64,000 nt of DNA from CBDEGU01 sp965238045. Lineage in GTDB: Bacteria; Acidobacteriota; Terriglobia; Bryobacterales; UBA6623. This document shows, piece by piece, positions 25,530 to 33,167 of the stretch; the stretch's first letter is position 1; every line of letters starts with the position of its first letter. The stretch covers positions 124,001 to 188,000 of the forward strand of contig CBDEGU010000010.1 of assembly GCA_965238045.1 (NCBI GenBank). Reading direction: 5' to 3'. The position numbers and the translations under genes were made by a program. Under the pieces are notes generated by a model. That model worked only from the letters and a program-made list of their open reading frames with translations. It did not search any database and had not been told where the DNA came from.

Positions 25530-26393
25530 CTAGCGGCAGTGGGCGTCCCGGCCGCTTGCGTCGTGCAAATCCGGCGTCCAATAGCTTCCCCGGGCGACAA
25601 TCTCCGCGGCCCCGCGAAGTTGCAGTTGCTTGCCCCAACTGACCCTCAGCTCGCCCGCCGGAGTGACCACTCGCACGGGACTCTCGGCCCGTTTCTCGAG
25701 GATCATAGCGACGGCGGCTCCAGTGGCGCCGGTACCGGAACTCAGCGTTTCCCCCGCCCCTCGCTCCCAGAAACGCACCTCCATCGTGTGACGATCGATC
25801 ATCTTGACGAACGACACATTGCTGCCGGCCGGGAATCGCGGATGCGTCTCGATGCGCTGTCCCAGCCGCGGCCAGTCAAATGCAAAATCTCTTACCACCA
25901 CCGCGCACTGCGGATTGCCGACATCTACCAAGGTCACTTGGCGAATTTCCGGGCCCACCTCCAAGTCGCGGGCGATATCGTCCTCGTTGTAGCTTGGCTC
26001 ACCCATCACCATGTCGAAGACAAATCGCCGCTCACGGCGTTCGACCAGATCGAGACGCTTGACTCCCGCGCCGGTGGCGATACGCAGCGGCCCGGTCGCG
26101 CCGCGTTCGTGGATCATGTAGGCCGCGACGCAGCGTGTCCCATTGCCGGAAAGTTCCGCCTCGCTGCCATCGGAGTTGTACAGACGTATCGATGCGTCTG
26201 CCTCGCCGCTTGCCTCCGCGGCGTCCGAATACACTTCCAGACCGTCGGCTCCGATGCCCTGACGCCGGTCACAGATCGCCCGGGTCAGTTGCGAAAAATC
26301 GCTGACGGCGACTCCCGCCGCCTCGATATCCTCGCCTTGAACGATCAAGAAATCGTTCCCGACCGCCTGCGCTTTCACAAAGGGGATGGTCAC
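25530..26393 (-). CDS. dapF: Diaminopimelate epimerase-like protein, second catalytic Cys replaced by Ser
   Basis: A 287-residue DapF-fold protein with start GTG 26393 (VTIPFVKAQAVGNDFLIV); in-frame codons upstream are not conserved-looking. DapF interconverts LL- and meso-diaminopimelate for lysine and peptidoglycan synthesis using two Cys. The first is present (ELSGNGTRCVAAY). The second, normally ETLACGTG, reads GETLSSGTGATGAAVA, so Ser stands at the catalytic Cys position. Other landmarks are normal (GIGADGLEVY, VDVGNPQCAVVV, NVSFVKMIDRHTMEVRFWERG). It could be a divergent working epimerase or an enzyme with altered specificity. The gene follows the PfkB gene after a 122-bp inverted-repeat element. 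Confidence 0.82.
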   Translation of the reverse strand: MTIPFVKAQAVGNDFLIVQGEDIEAAGVAVSDFSQLTRAICDRRQGIGADGLEVYSDAAEASGEADASIRLYNSDGSEAELSGNGTRCVAAYMIHERGATGPLRIATGAGVKRLDLVERRERRFVFDMVMGEPSYNEDDIARDLEVGPEIRQVTLVDVGNPQCAVVVRDFAFDWPRLGQRIETHPRFPAGSNVSFVKMIDRHTMEVRFWERGAGETLSSGTGATGAAVAMILEKRAESPVRVVTPAGELRVSWGKQLQLRGAAEIVARGSYWTPDLHDASGRDAHCR

Positions 26394-26441
26394 GTCGATA
26401 GAATTTCCAGTCCGTCCGGACGCCTTAGAACCCCGTGCTAG

Positions 26442-26563
26442 AACCTCCGAAGCTGTGAAAGAATCGGGACTGTCACAAGCGCTGGCAAGACGCTGTCTGA
26501 GTCGCAAGGACTTAGGCGATGCGCGGCTGGCTGTCCCAGCATTGTTTCACAGCTTCCGGGGTT
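26442..26563. repeat. Imperfect inverted-repeat element, copy A
   Basis: Arms of 19 bp at 26442-26460 and 26545-26563 (AACCTCCGAAGCTGTGAAA against AACCCCGGAAGCTGTGAAA on the other strand) differ at two positions and enclose 84 bp containing CAAGGACTTAGGC. A second element with the same arms and the same internal AAGGACTTAG lies at 49854. It fills the gap between pfkB and dapF and touches the pfkB stop codon, so it may also act as a transcript hairpin. Confidence 0.75.
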
Positions 26564-27476
26564 AGAACTCAGTGAAGGCCTTGAACTCCTGATAGCGTGC
26601 TTCAATGTCGTCGCGTGAAATCGTCCGCAACCGCTCCAGGCCGAACCTCTCGCAACAGAAACTTCCCATCACCGAGCCGTAGATCATGGCTTTACGCAGA
26701 TGCGCCTGCGAAGCATTGTCCAGGTCCGTGACGCCCTGCTGCGCCAAGTATCCCATGAACCCGCCGGCGAAGGAGTCGCCGGCGCCCGTCGGATCGAACA
26801 CCGTCTCGAGCAGGAATCCCGGGGCGATGAAATATCCCTCGGGCCCAAATAGAACCGCGCCGTACTCCCCGCGTTTGATGACGGCCGTGTCGGGGCCCAT
26901 CCGCCGGATTTTCTTGGCCGCGTCGCGCAAGTTGTGCTCGCCAGAGAGTTCGCGCGCCTCGCTGTCATTGATCAGAATGAAATCCCAGGCCCCGATCGCC
27001 CGCGCCAGATCCTCCGGGGCTCCGCCGATCCAGAAGTCCATCGTATCTCCACCGACAAAGCGGGGCGAAGCCATCTGCGAGCGCACCTGTTGCTGCAGCG
27101 CCGGGTGGATATTGCCCAGGAACGCGTAGGGCGTGGAACGATAGGCCTCGGGCAGCTTGGGGTCGAAGTCGGCGAACACGTTCAACTCGGTGACCAGCGT
27201 CTTGCGTTCATTCATGTTCCGTGAATACACGCCCGACCAGAAGAACGTCTTGCCTGGGACCTTTTCGAGTCCTTCGAGGTCGATATTGTGATCGGCGAGG
27301 ATCTGCTCATCCGCGGGATCGAAATCTTCTCCCACCACGCCGACCAGTTTCACATCGGTGAAATAGCTGGCGGAGACCGAAATGTAGGTGCCGGCTCCGC
27401 CCAGCATGCGCTCGACTTTTCCATACGGCGTTTCCACGCCGTCATAGGCGACCGAACCAACAACGAGTAGCGACAT
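26562..27476 (-). CDS. PfkB-family sugar or nucleoside kinase
   Basis: A 304-residue ribokinase-like kinase. The N-terminal Gly-rich motif is in RMLGGAGTYISVSASYF, and the C-terminal signature VFDPTGAGDSFAGGFMGYL contains the catalytic Asp and anion hole. Length is typical (300-320). It is 104 bp downstream of mtnP in the same direction, which suggests phosphorylation of a nucleoside or of a sugar released in methylthioadenosine/adenosine salvage rather than fructose 6-phosphate. Substrate specificity cannot be assigned from sequence. Confidence 0.88.
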   Translation of the reverse strand: MSLLVVGSVAYDGVETPYGKVERMLGGAGTYISVSASYFTDVKLVGVVGEDFDPADEQILADHNIDLEGLEKVPGKTFFWSGVYSRNMNERKTLVTELNVFADFDPKLPEAYRSTPYAFLGNIHPALQQQVRSQMASPRFVGGDTMDFWIGGAPEDLARAIGAWDFILINDSEARELSGEHNLRDAAKKIRRMGPDTAVIKRGEYGAVLFGPEGYFIAPGFLLETVFDPTGAGDSFAGGFMGYLAQQGVTDLDNASQAHLRKAMIYGSVMGSFCCERFGLERLRTISRDDIEARYQEFKAFTEF

Positions 27477-27580
27477 GAGTGACTGTACTTCCCTTTTACT
27501 TCCCTTGAGGTATGCGAATGCACCGCATCTCGGCGCCGGCCGGAGACGCCCGCCGCGGAACGCGAGCGCAGCGGTTCGTG

Positions 27581-28453
27581 TTAGAAATCGGGCTCCTGGA
27601 TATACTTGCCAATCAGCAGGTCATACTTTTTGCGAGCCGCGGCCGAGATCTTCGACCGGTCGGTAATCACGGCGTGTTTCAGTGCCGAGGCGAACGGACT
27701 CGGCGTGTCGCGAGGGATGCGCCGAACCGCCTCGGCCGCGACCGCTTGGGCGTGCTCGGCGTGCTGGTGCAGACATTCGATAATCTTCTCCACCGTGACC
27801 GCGTCGTGCTCGGGATGCCAGCAGTCGTAATCGGTGACCATCGCGATGGTGACGTACGACATTTCGGCCTCGCGCGCCAGCTTGGCTTCCTGCAGGTTCG
27901 TCATGCCGATGACGTCCATTCCCCAGGAACGGTAAAGGTTCGACTCGGCCAGCGTCGAGAAAGCCGGTCCTTCCATGCAGCAGTAGGTGCCGCCTTTGTG
28001 AACCCTGACGCCGGCCGCGCGGCACGACTCCTCCACGACGCCGGCGAGCAGCGGGCAGATGGGATGGGAAAATCCGGCGTGGACGACGATTTCGTCGTCA
28101 TAGAACGTCGACACGCGTCCCCGGGTACGGTCGAAGAACTGATCGGGAATGCAGAAATCCAGCGGCTTCAGCTCCTCGCGAAGCGAACCAACCGCGCTGA
28201 ACGAGAGCACCCATTCCACTCCGAGCTTCTTCAAACCGTAGATATTGGCCCGGAAATTCAGGTTCGAGGGCATGATCCGGTGTCCGCGGCCATGACGGGC
28301 CAAAAAGGCGACTTTGCGGCCTTCCATCTCGCCGAGAACGTAGTCGTCCGACGGACGGCCCCACGGCGTCTCGACCGATACTTCGCGGCGTCCGGCGAGC
28401 CCTGGCATGTTGTAAAGCCCGCTGCCACCGATGATTCCGATCTCCGCGTCCAT
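27581..28453 (-). CDS. mtnP: S-methyl-5'-thioadenosine phosphorylase
   Basis: A 290-residue purine nucleoside phosphorylase of the MTAP branch, which splits methylthioadenosine (or related nucleosides) with phosphate into a free base and ribose-1-phosphate derivative. Seen are the phosphate loop IGIIGGSGLYNMPG, FLARHGRGHRIMPSNLNFRANI, FSAVGSLRE, the active-site GGTYCCMEGPAFST, DVIGMTNLQEAKLAREAEM and VTDYDCWH, all MTAP-specific. Length matches the family (280-300). The downstream PfkB gene is probably co-transcribed; the methyl-transfer operon making methionine is only 6 kb away. Confidence 0.94.
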   Translation of the reverse strand: MDAEIGIIGGSGLYNMPGLAGRREVSVETPWGRPSDDYVLGEMEGRKVAFLARHGRGHRIMPSNLNFRANIYGLKKLGVEWVLSFSAVGSLREELKPLDFCIPDQFFDRTRGRVSTFYDDEIVVHAGFSHPICPLLAGVVEESCRAAGVRVHKGGTYCCMEGPAFSTLAESNLYRSWGMDVIGMTNLQEAKLAREAEMSYVTIAMVTDYDCWHPEHDAVTVEKIIECLHQHAEHAQAVAAEAVRRIPRDTPSPFASALKHAVITDRSKISAAARKKYDLLIGKYIQEPDF

Positions 28454-28580
28454 AAGGCATGCATTCTAACAGGCGAGCAAGACGGCGTGTCTCAGGCAGC
28501 GGCCGAGGGTAGTGTCCTAAACCTGGGTAATATCCTAAGACTGCGTTGCTGCTGAGCTAGCCGCAGGACCCTTGATCAAC

Positions 28581-28610
28581 TTGAAATCGAGGGCAGAACT
28601 ATTGTAAAAT
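28581..28610 (+). promoter_or_regulatory. Sigma-70-like promoter of the Dcd-like gene
   Basis: TTGAAA at 28581-28586 and TAAAAT at 28605-28610 are separated by 18 bp, a good match to the housekeeping consensus and unusual in this GC-rich window. The start ATG is 33 bp downstream of the -10 box, with GGGAAGG as ribosome-binding site. The promoter lies inside the inverted-repeat cassette, so the passenger genes bring their own transcription start. Confidence 0.55.
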
Positions 28611-28642
28611 AGCGATCATTCCGTGGTAGGGAAGGTGTCTCG

Positions 28643-29557
28643 ATGCCAATCTCAGATGTGGAGTTTAAAAAAGCGCTCGACAATGGCGACATCGCAATAA
28701 GTCCATTTGACCCTACAATGCTTCAGCCTGCCAGCTACGATCTCAAGGTTGGGAAACAAGCTGCCACCGTTTTAAAAAATGGCGACAATCCACGAATCGA
28801 TCTTGAGAAAGATGGACCTCTCATCATCCCTGCGTATGCCCCTGCCGTGATTTTCACCAGGGAGGAGTTGCGGCTATCTACATCCTACGTCGGTCATTTT
28901 GGTTTGAAATCTAAATTCGCGCGCCGTGGTTTAACAGCATCTGTTGGGCTCCAGGTGGACCCAGGATTCAACGGACCACTGTCGGTCACGCTGATGAATC
29001 AAACACCAACCGCCGCGGTCCTAAGCTATGAGGAAGATTTCCTGACCCTGGAGGTCGAGGAGTTGGCCGTGCCAGCCAGTAGGGGCTACAGCGGGGAATA
29101 CCAAGGAAGAAAGACCTTCTCCGCCAGAGACCTTGAAGCGGTGATTGGCTTCAAGGGTCATGCTCTAACGGATGTTGTCAAGGGCTTCGATGACATCCGG
29201 GGTGCCGTGAGGGGCGTCGCCGAAATGTCTCAGAAGCTGGATACGTTCATGCAGCAGCACCGCGACGAGATCCGGTCGATGCAGCAGTTCAATCGAGCAA
29301 TGATGACTGAGATGAAAACACTCGTCGAGCACATTGTGGGAGAGAGGACAACCACCGTAATCCTTCGCGTGCTGTCACACGATCAAGCCAGACAGGAGAT
29401 GCTCGACCTCTATCGCTCTAATGAAGGGCCGCTCTTCTACAGTGACATTGCCGAACGTCTTCAGATGGACTTGGAGCAAGTTCTAAAGGTGGCCACTGAA
29501 TTGGAGCAAGAACGTCTGATCGGGGAGATCGGGAAACATGGCCAGGAAAAATCCTAA
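28643..29557 (+). CDS. dCTP-deaminase-fold protein with coiled coil and winged helix
   Basis: A 304-residue protein. Residues about 1-165 match the trimeric dCTP deaminase/dUTPase fold: LQPASYDLKVG (29-37), KSKFARRGL (89-97), GLQVDPGFNG (102-111) and the C-terminal nucleotide-binding YSGEYQGR (149-156). The deaminase catalytic Glu, expected in a TLE-x-x-N context, is absent (SVTLMNQ), so deamination is doubtful. Residues 175-235 form a charged helical or coiled-coil region, and 245-300 resemble a winged helix (YSDIAERLQMDLEQVLKVATELEQERLI). A nucleotide-sensing regulator or defence-type effector is possible; neither is shown. The start has a good ribosome-binding site and a promoter. Overlaps the next gene by 20 bp. 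Confidence 0.75.
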   Translation: MPISDVEFKKALDNGDIAISPFDPTMLQPASYDLKVGKQAATVLKNGDNPRIDLEKDGPLIIPAYAPAVIFTREELRLSTSYVGHFGLKSKFARRGLTASVGLQVDPGFNGPLSVTLMNQTPTAAVLSYEEDFLTLEVEELAVPASRGYSGEYQGRKTFSARDLEAVIGFKGHALTDVVKGFDDIRGAVRGVAEMSQKLDTFMQQHRDEIRSMQQFNRAMMTEMKTLVEHIVGERTTTVILRVLSHDQARQEMLDLYRSNEGPLFYSDIAERLQMDLEQVLKVATELEQERLIGEIGKHGQEKS

Positions 29558-29768
29558 GCCGAGAGCAAACGAAATCGCTTTTCAAGCGGGGGCTGCTATT
29601 CGTGGCGAGAAGGTCACGGCCCAGTTTCGAAAGATGTCCCGGACTACCGTGACTCATGGATCTTCGACGCACAAGATTCAGCGTGCCAAGCTGGAGGGAT
29701 CAGTTTTGTGTGTCATAGATCGCCCGCTGAACTACATTCGTAACAGCGGCCCAGCAACGCAATCTTAG
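29538..29768 (+). CDS. Small basic protein of the Dcd-like cassette
   Basis: A 76-residue frame whose ATG lies inside the end of the Dcd-like gene (20-bp overlap), suggesting translational coupling. It is rich in Lys and Arg (MARKNPKPRANEIAFQAGAA) and has no recognised domain. Its last residues (SGPATQS) are encoded by the right inverted repeat of the cassette, so the original C terminus may have been trimmed when the cassette formed. No leader or membrane segment. Confidence 0.5.
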   Translation: MARKNPKPRANEIAFQAGAAIRGEKVTAQFRKMSRTTVTHGSSTHKIQRAKLEGSVLCVIDRPLNYIRNSGPATQS

Positions 29769-29777
29769 GACACTACC

Positions 29778-30122
29778 ATCTTGAGCGGCAGAACCTTGCG
29801 ATACGGATGCAGATTCGGAGGCTGACCCTGTGGGGGAAACCGGAAACCGGACCGGAGACCGACTGGAAACCGGCAAACCGGGGGGAAACCGGGACAGCCT
29901 GGAGTGGACCCCTGAGGCGAGGCCAAGAAATAAGGGGCATCCTTGACATGTACCTATCATGGATGTCCCCGATCCCCTCCAACCTCTGGTCCATTGCCGA
30001 ATGACTGGCCACCCAAGATCAGGACACCGCCCAATTTGACACCCCTGCCACGGCGAGGCTATTCTAAATCCAGGGGACAGTTCTGTAATCTTGCGTCCTC
30101 GACCTGAGTCGTTCCGATTGTT
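29778..30122. other. Intergenic region with low-complexity GGAAACCGG repeats
   Basis: 345 bp between the cassette and rpsT. From 29833 to 29890 it contains several copies of GAAACCGG or GCAAACCGG. No convincing gene on either strand; the long minus-strand frame crossing it also covers rpsT in reverse and is a shadow. The rpsT promoter must lie here, but I see no strong consensus boxes. Confidence 0.6.
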
Positions 30123-30401
30123 ATGGCAAACACCTCCTCCGCGATCAAAAGAATCCGTCGCACTGCTCGTCAGACGGCAGTGAACCGCAACAACCGCACC
30201 CAGTTCCGAACCCAAGTCAAGAAACTTGTCTCGGCGCTCGAGGCCAAGGACGCCGAAGCCGCTCAAAAACTGCTTCCCGCGACAGTGGGCAGTGTGGACC
30301 GCGCCGTCCAGAAAGGCTTGATTAAGAAGAACAAGGCGTCGCGGATGAAATCGCGATTCACCTTGCGCGCCAACCAGCTTTCCCAGCCAGCATCGAACTA
30401 G
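30123..30401 (+). CDS. rpsT: 30S ribosomal protein S20
   Basis: A 92-residue basic protein of the small ribosomal subunit, binding 16S rRNA. The pattern MANTSSAIKRIRRTARQT, NRNNRTQFRTQVKKL and the helical end GLIKKNKASRMKSRF are diagnostic, and length is normal (85-92). It is convergent with holA, the usual neighbour of S20 in many Gram-negative genomes. The region after its stop contains a run of 16 C. Confidence 0.96.
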   Translation: MANTSSAIKRIRRTARQTAVNRNNRTQFRTQVKKLVSALEAKDAEAAQKLLPATVGSVDRAVQKGLIKKNKASRMKSRFTLRANQLSQPASN

Positions 30402-30424
30402 GCCGCTTTTCTGCTTGCCAGCTG

Positions 30425-30440
30425 CCCCCCCCCCCCCCCC
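30425..30440. repeat. Homopolymer of 16 C
   Basis: An uninterrupted run of 16 cytosines begins 24 bp after the rpsT stop; a second run of seven C lies near 30483. Both are in the 131-bp gap between the convergent rpsT and holA genes, outside any coding frame. Such tracts are prone to slippage in replication and sequencing. Confidence 0.85.
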
Positions 30441-30532
30441 AGGCGGGACCTCGTAGGTGAAACATCCGTTCCCGCGGGACGCACCCCCCCGAGGGACAAG
30501 CCCCGATCCTCCCCGCCGGCGGCGAGTCTCTT

Positions 30533-31621
30533 TCAAACGGCGGTCAGTCCGATGACGAGTTGTTCCATGATGAGGCGGTCATCGGGGCGCTCTCGGCGCA
30601 GATCCCGGTCCGCTTCGAAAAGCCGCCGCAGAGCGTCTTCGATCTCAGTTTCGCTGAAGAGACGCGCGATTTCGAGCAGCTGTTTTGCGCGGGCGGGCCA
30701 GATTCTGATTTTCTCCCGCTGAAACGCCCGCGAAACATCCGCCACGCCGCCAAGCCGCTCTTCGCGCACCACCAGAGCCTGACGGAATAGCCCGGCGAGA
30801 ACTGTGATCTGCATCGGCCAGTAGACGCCCGAACCCGCGAGCGTATCGACGATGTCGAGCGCCCTTGCGGCGTCCTTGTGCGCAAGCGCGTCGGAAAACT
30901 CATACAAGCCTCGCCGCCGGGCCTCCGGGATCAGCAACTCGATATCCTGAGATTCGACTCGCCCGCCGTCGCCGGCGTACACCGAGAGCTTGTCCAGTTC
31001 GCTCGCTAGACGCGCCAGATCGCCGCCCAGCATTTCGACCAGTTCTCGAAGCGTAGCGGGATCAATCGCGAGTCCGCTTCGCTGTGCCAGGCGCTTGGCG
31101 ATCGTAAGGGTCTCGCCCGGCGCCGGCCGCTGCAACTCGACGATTTCCGGGACGGCCGAGAAGAATTTCGCCACCCGTTCGATTTTTGCCTTGTCGTCCC
31201 GCTCGGCCCAGTCGTAGCGGGTCGCCTCGAAAAGAATCACGACCCCCGGCGTAGGATTGTCGAAGTAGCTCTTGAGCATCGCCGCGGCCGATGCGCTCTT
31301 CGCCGCGCCGCCAGTCTTGGGCAGGGCGAAGCCGGCATCGCCGCCGATAACAATCCGCGACGAGGCAAACAATGAGAGCGTCCTTGCTTCGTCGATCAAT
31401 TCTTTCAGCGGCTGGCCGCGGAGATCGAACTCGGCGATCCCGTCCCAATCCCCGTCCCAATCCCCGTCTCCTGCCCCGTCGCCCGCCCCGGCGGTCCCCC
31501 GCACCGCCTGGATCAGAGCGCTCCGGCAGCGGTCTCTGAAATACGGCTCATTCCCCAAAAACAGGTAGCCGGGGGCTGGCGCCTTTTTCTTGAGTCGTTC
31601 GATCAACGCCCCGGGTTTCAT
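30533..31621 (-). CDS. holA: DNA polymerase III delta subunit
   Basis: A 362-residue clamp-loader subunit that opens the beta clamp. The AAA+-like first domain starts with APAPGYLFLGNEPYFRDRCR; the middle PGVVILFEATRYDWAERDDK and the domain III stretch LVEMLGGDLARLASELDKLSVYAG are typical. Length is slightly above the family norm (about 340) because of a low-complexity GDWDGDWDG insertion near residue 52. It is the last gene of the psd-pssA-lptE-holA block, 7 bp after lptE, and converges on rpsT. Confidence 0.93.
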   Translation of the reverse strand: MKPGALIERLKKKAPAPGYLFLGNEPYFRDRCRSALIQAVRGTAGAGDGAGDGDWDGDWDGIAEFDLRGQPLKELIDEARTLSLFASSRIVIGGDAGFALPKTGGAAKSASAAAMLKSYFDNPTPGVVILFEATRYDWAERDDKAKIERVAKFFSAVPEIVELQRPAPGETLTIAKRLAQRSGLAIDPATLRELVEMLGGDLARLASELDKLSVYAGDGGRVESQDIELLIPEARRRGLYEFSDALAHKDAARALDIVDTLAGSGVYWPMQITVLAGLFRQALVVREERLGGVADVSRAFQREKIRIWPARAKQLLEIARLFSETEIEDALRRLFEADRDLRRERPDDRLIMEQLVIGLTAV

Positions 31622-31628
31622 CGTCTGG

Positions 31629-32222
31629 CTAAAACCCCTCGAGTATGGCGGAGACGAGACTGCGCGCCATGGCCTGACTCCCGCGAGTGAGCGCTTGTTT
31701 CCTTTCTTCGAAATAGGCGTCGGGATTGGTGCTGATTTCGTAGAGTTCGCGGTGCTCGAAGCTCGGGTTCTCGTAGAGCACTTGCCCGCTCTTGCGGTCG
31801 CGCAGGGTGACGCTTAACTGCGTCAGCGTCGCGATGCTCGTGGCCCGCCCGGTGCGGGGATCGAAAATTCTGGGAGACACAATCACCCCGGTCACCGTGC
31901 CCACCATGACGGCGTCCGCCAGGTTCTCGTCGCTTACAATACGGTAGCGGGTGCGGCTAATGAACTCTCGCACGACGGCCTGTGTGAGATACTGCTCGAT
32001 TTTGAATTCGGTCGTCTTGTTCTGAAACGCGGGTATCGCGATGACCCGAATGCTGTCGGGAAGCAGATCGGCGCGTCCCGCGATGCGATATCCGCACGCG
32101 CAAAGCGCGCTCAGCAAGCTCGCCGCGATCAGCGCATATCTGCCCCGGCGTCCAGCCCGCGGCCCGGGCGCCGGCGGGCCGGCGGTCGCTCCGCTGTGCC
32201 CCAGCCCGGCGGTTTTGGCCAT
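31629..32222 (-). CDS. lptE: LptE-like LPS-assembly lipoprotein
   Basis: About 197 residues from ATG 32222; an ATG at 32282 would add 20 poorly structured residues. The lipobox LSALCAC precedes the mature start CGYRIAGR, so it is an outer-membrane-directed lipoprotein. VIAIPAFQNKTTEFKIEQYLTQAVVREF and TGVIVSPRIFDPRTGRATS match the LptE/RlpB fold, which helps LptD insert LPS into the outer membrane. Position directly before holA is the classic arrangement and supports the call. Implies an LPS-bearing, diderm cell. Confidence 0.85.
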   Translation of the reverse strand: MAKTAGLGHSGATAGPPAPGPRAGRRGRYALIAASLLSALCACGYRIAGRADLLPDSIRVIAIPAFQNKTTEFKIEQYLTQAVVREFISRTRYRIVSDENLADAVMVGTVTGVIVSPRIFDPRTGRATSIATLTQLSVTLRDRKSGQVLYENPSFEHRELYEISTNPDAYFEERKQALTRGSQAMARSLVSAILEGF

Positions 32223-32294
32223 TGCCTGACCGTGCGCAAAAAAGCCCTGGTTCCCTGCGGAGCGGATTCGCGGTTTCGGCACAAACTCCTTGGA

Positions 32295-33167
32295 CTAGGT
32301 CCGGTCCAGCGCCGCCGGATCGTCGGCTGGCTCGGTGTGGCCCGCCGGTTTGCGAAACAGCCGGCTGATGGCGCTCGCGGCTCGCGCCACGATTCCGCTC
32401 AGCACGAACGCCGAGGCCATGGCGAGCAGCACGACCTGGGAAAAATTCCAGATCAGAAAGATCAACGTTGCGAAGACGATCACCATGACCGACGAGGGAA
32501 TCTGCAGAACATTGATGTCCTTCAAACTCGAGTAGCGCCAGGTGCAGATCATCAGAAATCCCAGCATGCCGATCAGACCCAGCCACAGCACGGCGCCGGG
32601 CCACCAGTTTTGAATCGGGTGGCCGCCGGAAAAATGAACCACCGCGGCCAGCATGCCGGCCGAGGGAGGGATCGGCAAACCCACAAAATACCTGCGGCCC
32701 GGCCGTCCCGGATTCTTGGGGCGGGGGGTTTTCTGAACATTGAAGCGCGCCAGCCGCACGGCGCCGCAGGTCAGGTAGAGGAACGTTACCAGATAGCCGG
32801 TGGCGGAGAGCCACGGTGCCGCCCCGCCCGCCGAATGAACGCCCCAGGCCACCGCCAGCAAGGCCGGCGCGACTCCGAAGGCGATCACGTCGGCGAGCGA
32901 ATCGATCTCGCGGCCGAAATCACTGACGGCGTCGGTCAGGCGCGCAATCCGGCCGTCCATGCCATCGGTGAACACCCCGACCCCGATCGCGACCGCGGCA
33001 ACGTTGTAGAGCCGTGCCGCTTCTTCCTCGCTGCCCGGCGGCAGGGCCAGCGCTTGGATCGTCTTCATCAAGCAGTAGTAGCCGCAGAACAAGGTTCCTA
33101 CGGTAAAGACGGTCGGCAGTGCGTAGGCGCGTTTTCTGCTGAGCGATACGGTCGTCTGCGTCATCAT
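32295..33167 (-). CDS. pssA: CDP-diacylglycerol-serine O-phosphatidyltransferase
   Basis: A 290-residue integral membrane enzyme making phosphatidylserine. ATG 33167 overlaps the psd stop (ATGATGA), which fixes the start. The CDP-alcohol phosphotransferase signature is visible as DGMDGRIARLTDAVSDFG followed by EIDSLADVIAFGVAPA. Six or so hydrophobic helices follow the family topology, and a polar C-terminal tail ends with two Asp-Pro-rich turns. Together with the upstream psd it forms the two-step route to phosphatidylethanolamine. Confidence 0.93.
   Translation of the reverse strand: MMTQTTVSLSRKRAYALPTVFTVGTLFCGYYCLMKTIQALALPPGSEEEAARLYNVAAVAIGVGVFTDGMDGRIARLTDAVSDFGREIDSLADVIAFGVAPALLAVAWGVHSAGGAAPWLSATGYLVTFLYLTCGAVRLARFNVQKTPRPKNPGRPGRRYFVGLPIPPSAGMLAAVVHFSGGHPIQNWWPGAVLWLGLIGMLGFLMICTWRYSSLKDINVLQIPSSVMVIVFATLIFLIWNFSQVVLLAMASAFVLSGIVARAASAISRLFRKPAGHTEPADDPAALDRT

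Larger units (their letters stand above)
28508..29777 (+). mobile_element. Inverted-repeat-bounded cassette without transposase
   Basis: GGTAGTGTCCTAA at 28508-28520 is matched exactly, inverted, at 29765-29777. Inside it, TCCTAAGACTGCGTTGCTG at 28533-28551 matches the inverted right-hand copy with one mismatch; the left end carries an extra TCCTAA unit and 12 bp. The 1270-bp interior is visibly lower in GC than its surroundings and holds a dCTP-deaminase-fold gene plus a small overlapping gene, but no transposase. I see no clear target duplication. It looks like a non-autonomous transposable unit carrying passenger genes. Confidence 0.7.

Noticed and set aside
29700..30536. 278-aa minus-strand frame crossing rpsT
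   Set aside because: It spans rpsT in reverse, a poly-C run (Gly stretch) and low-complexity sequence; not a plausible protein.
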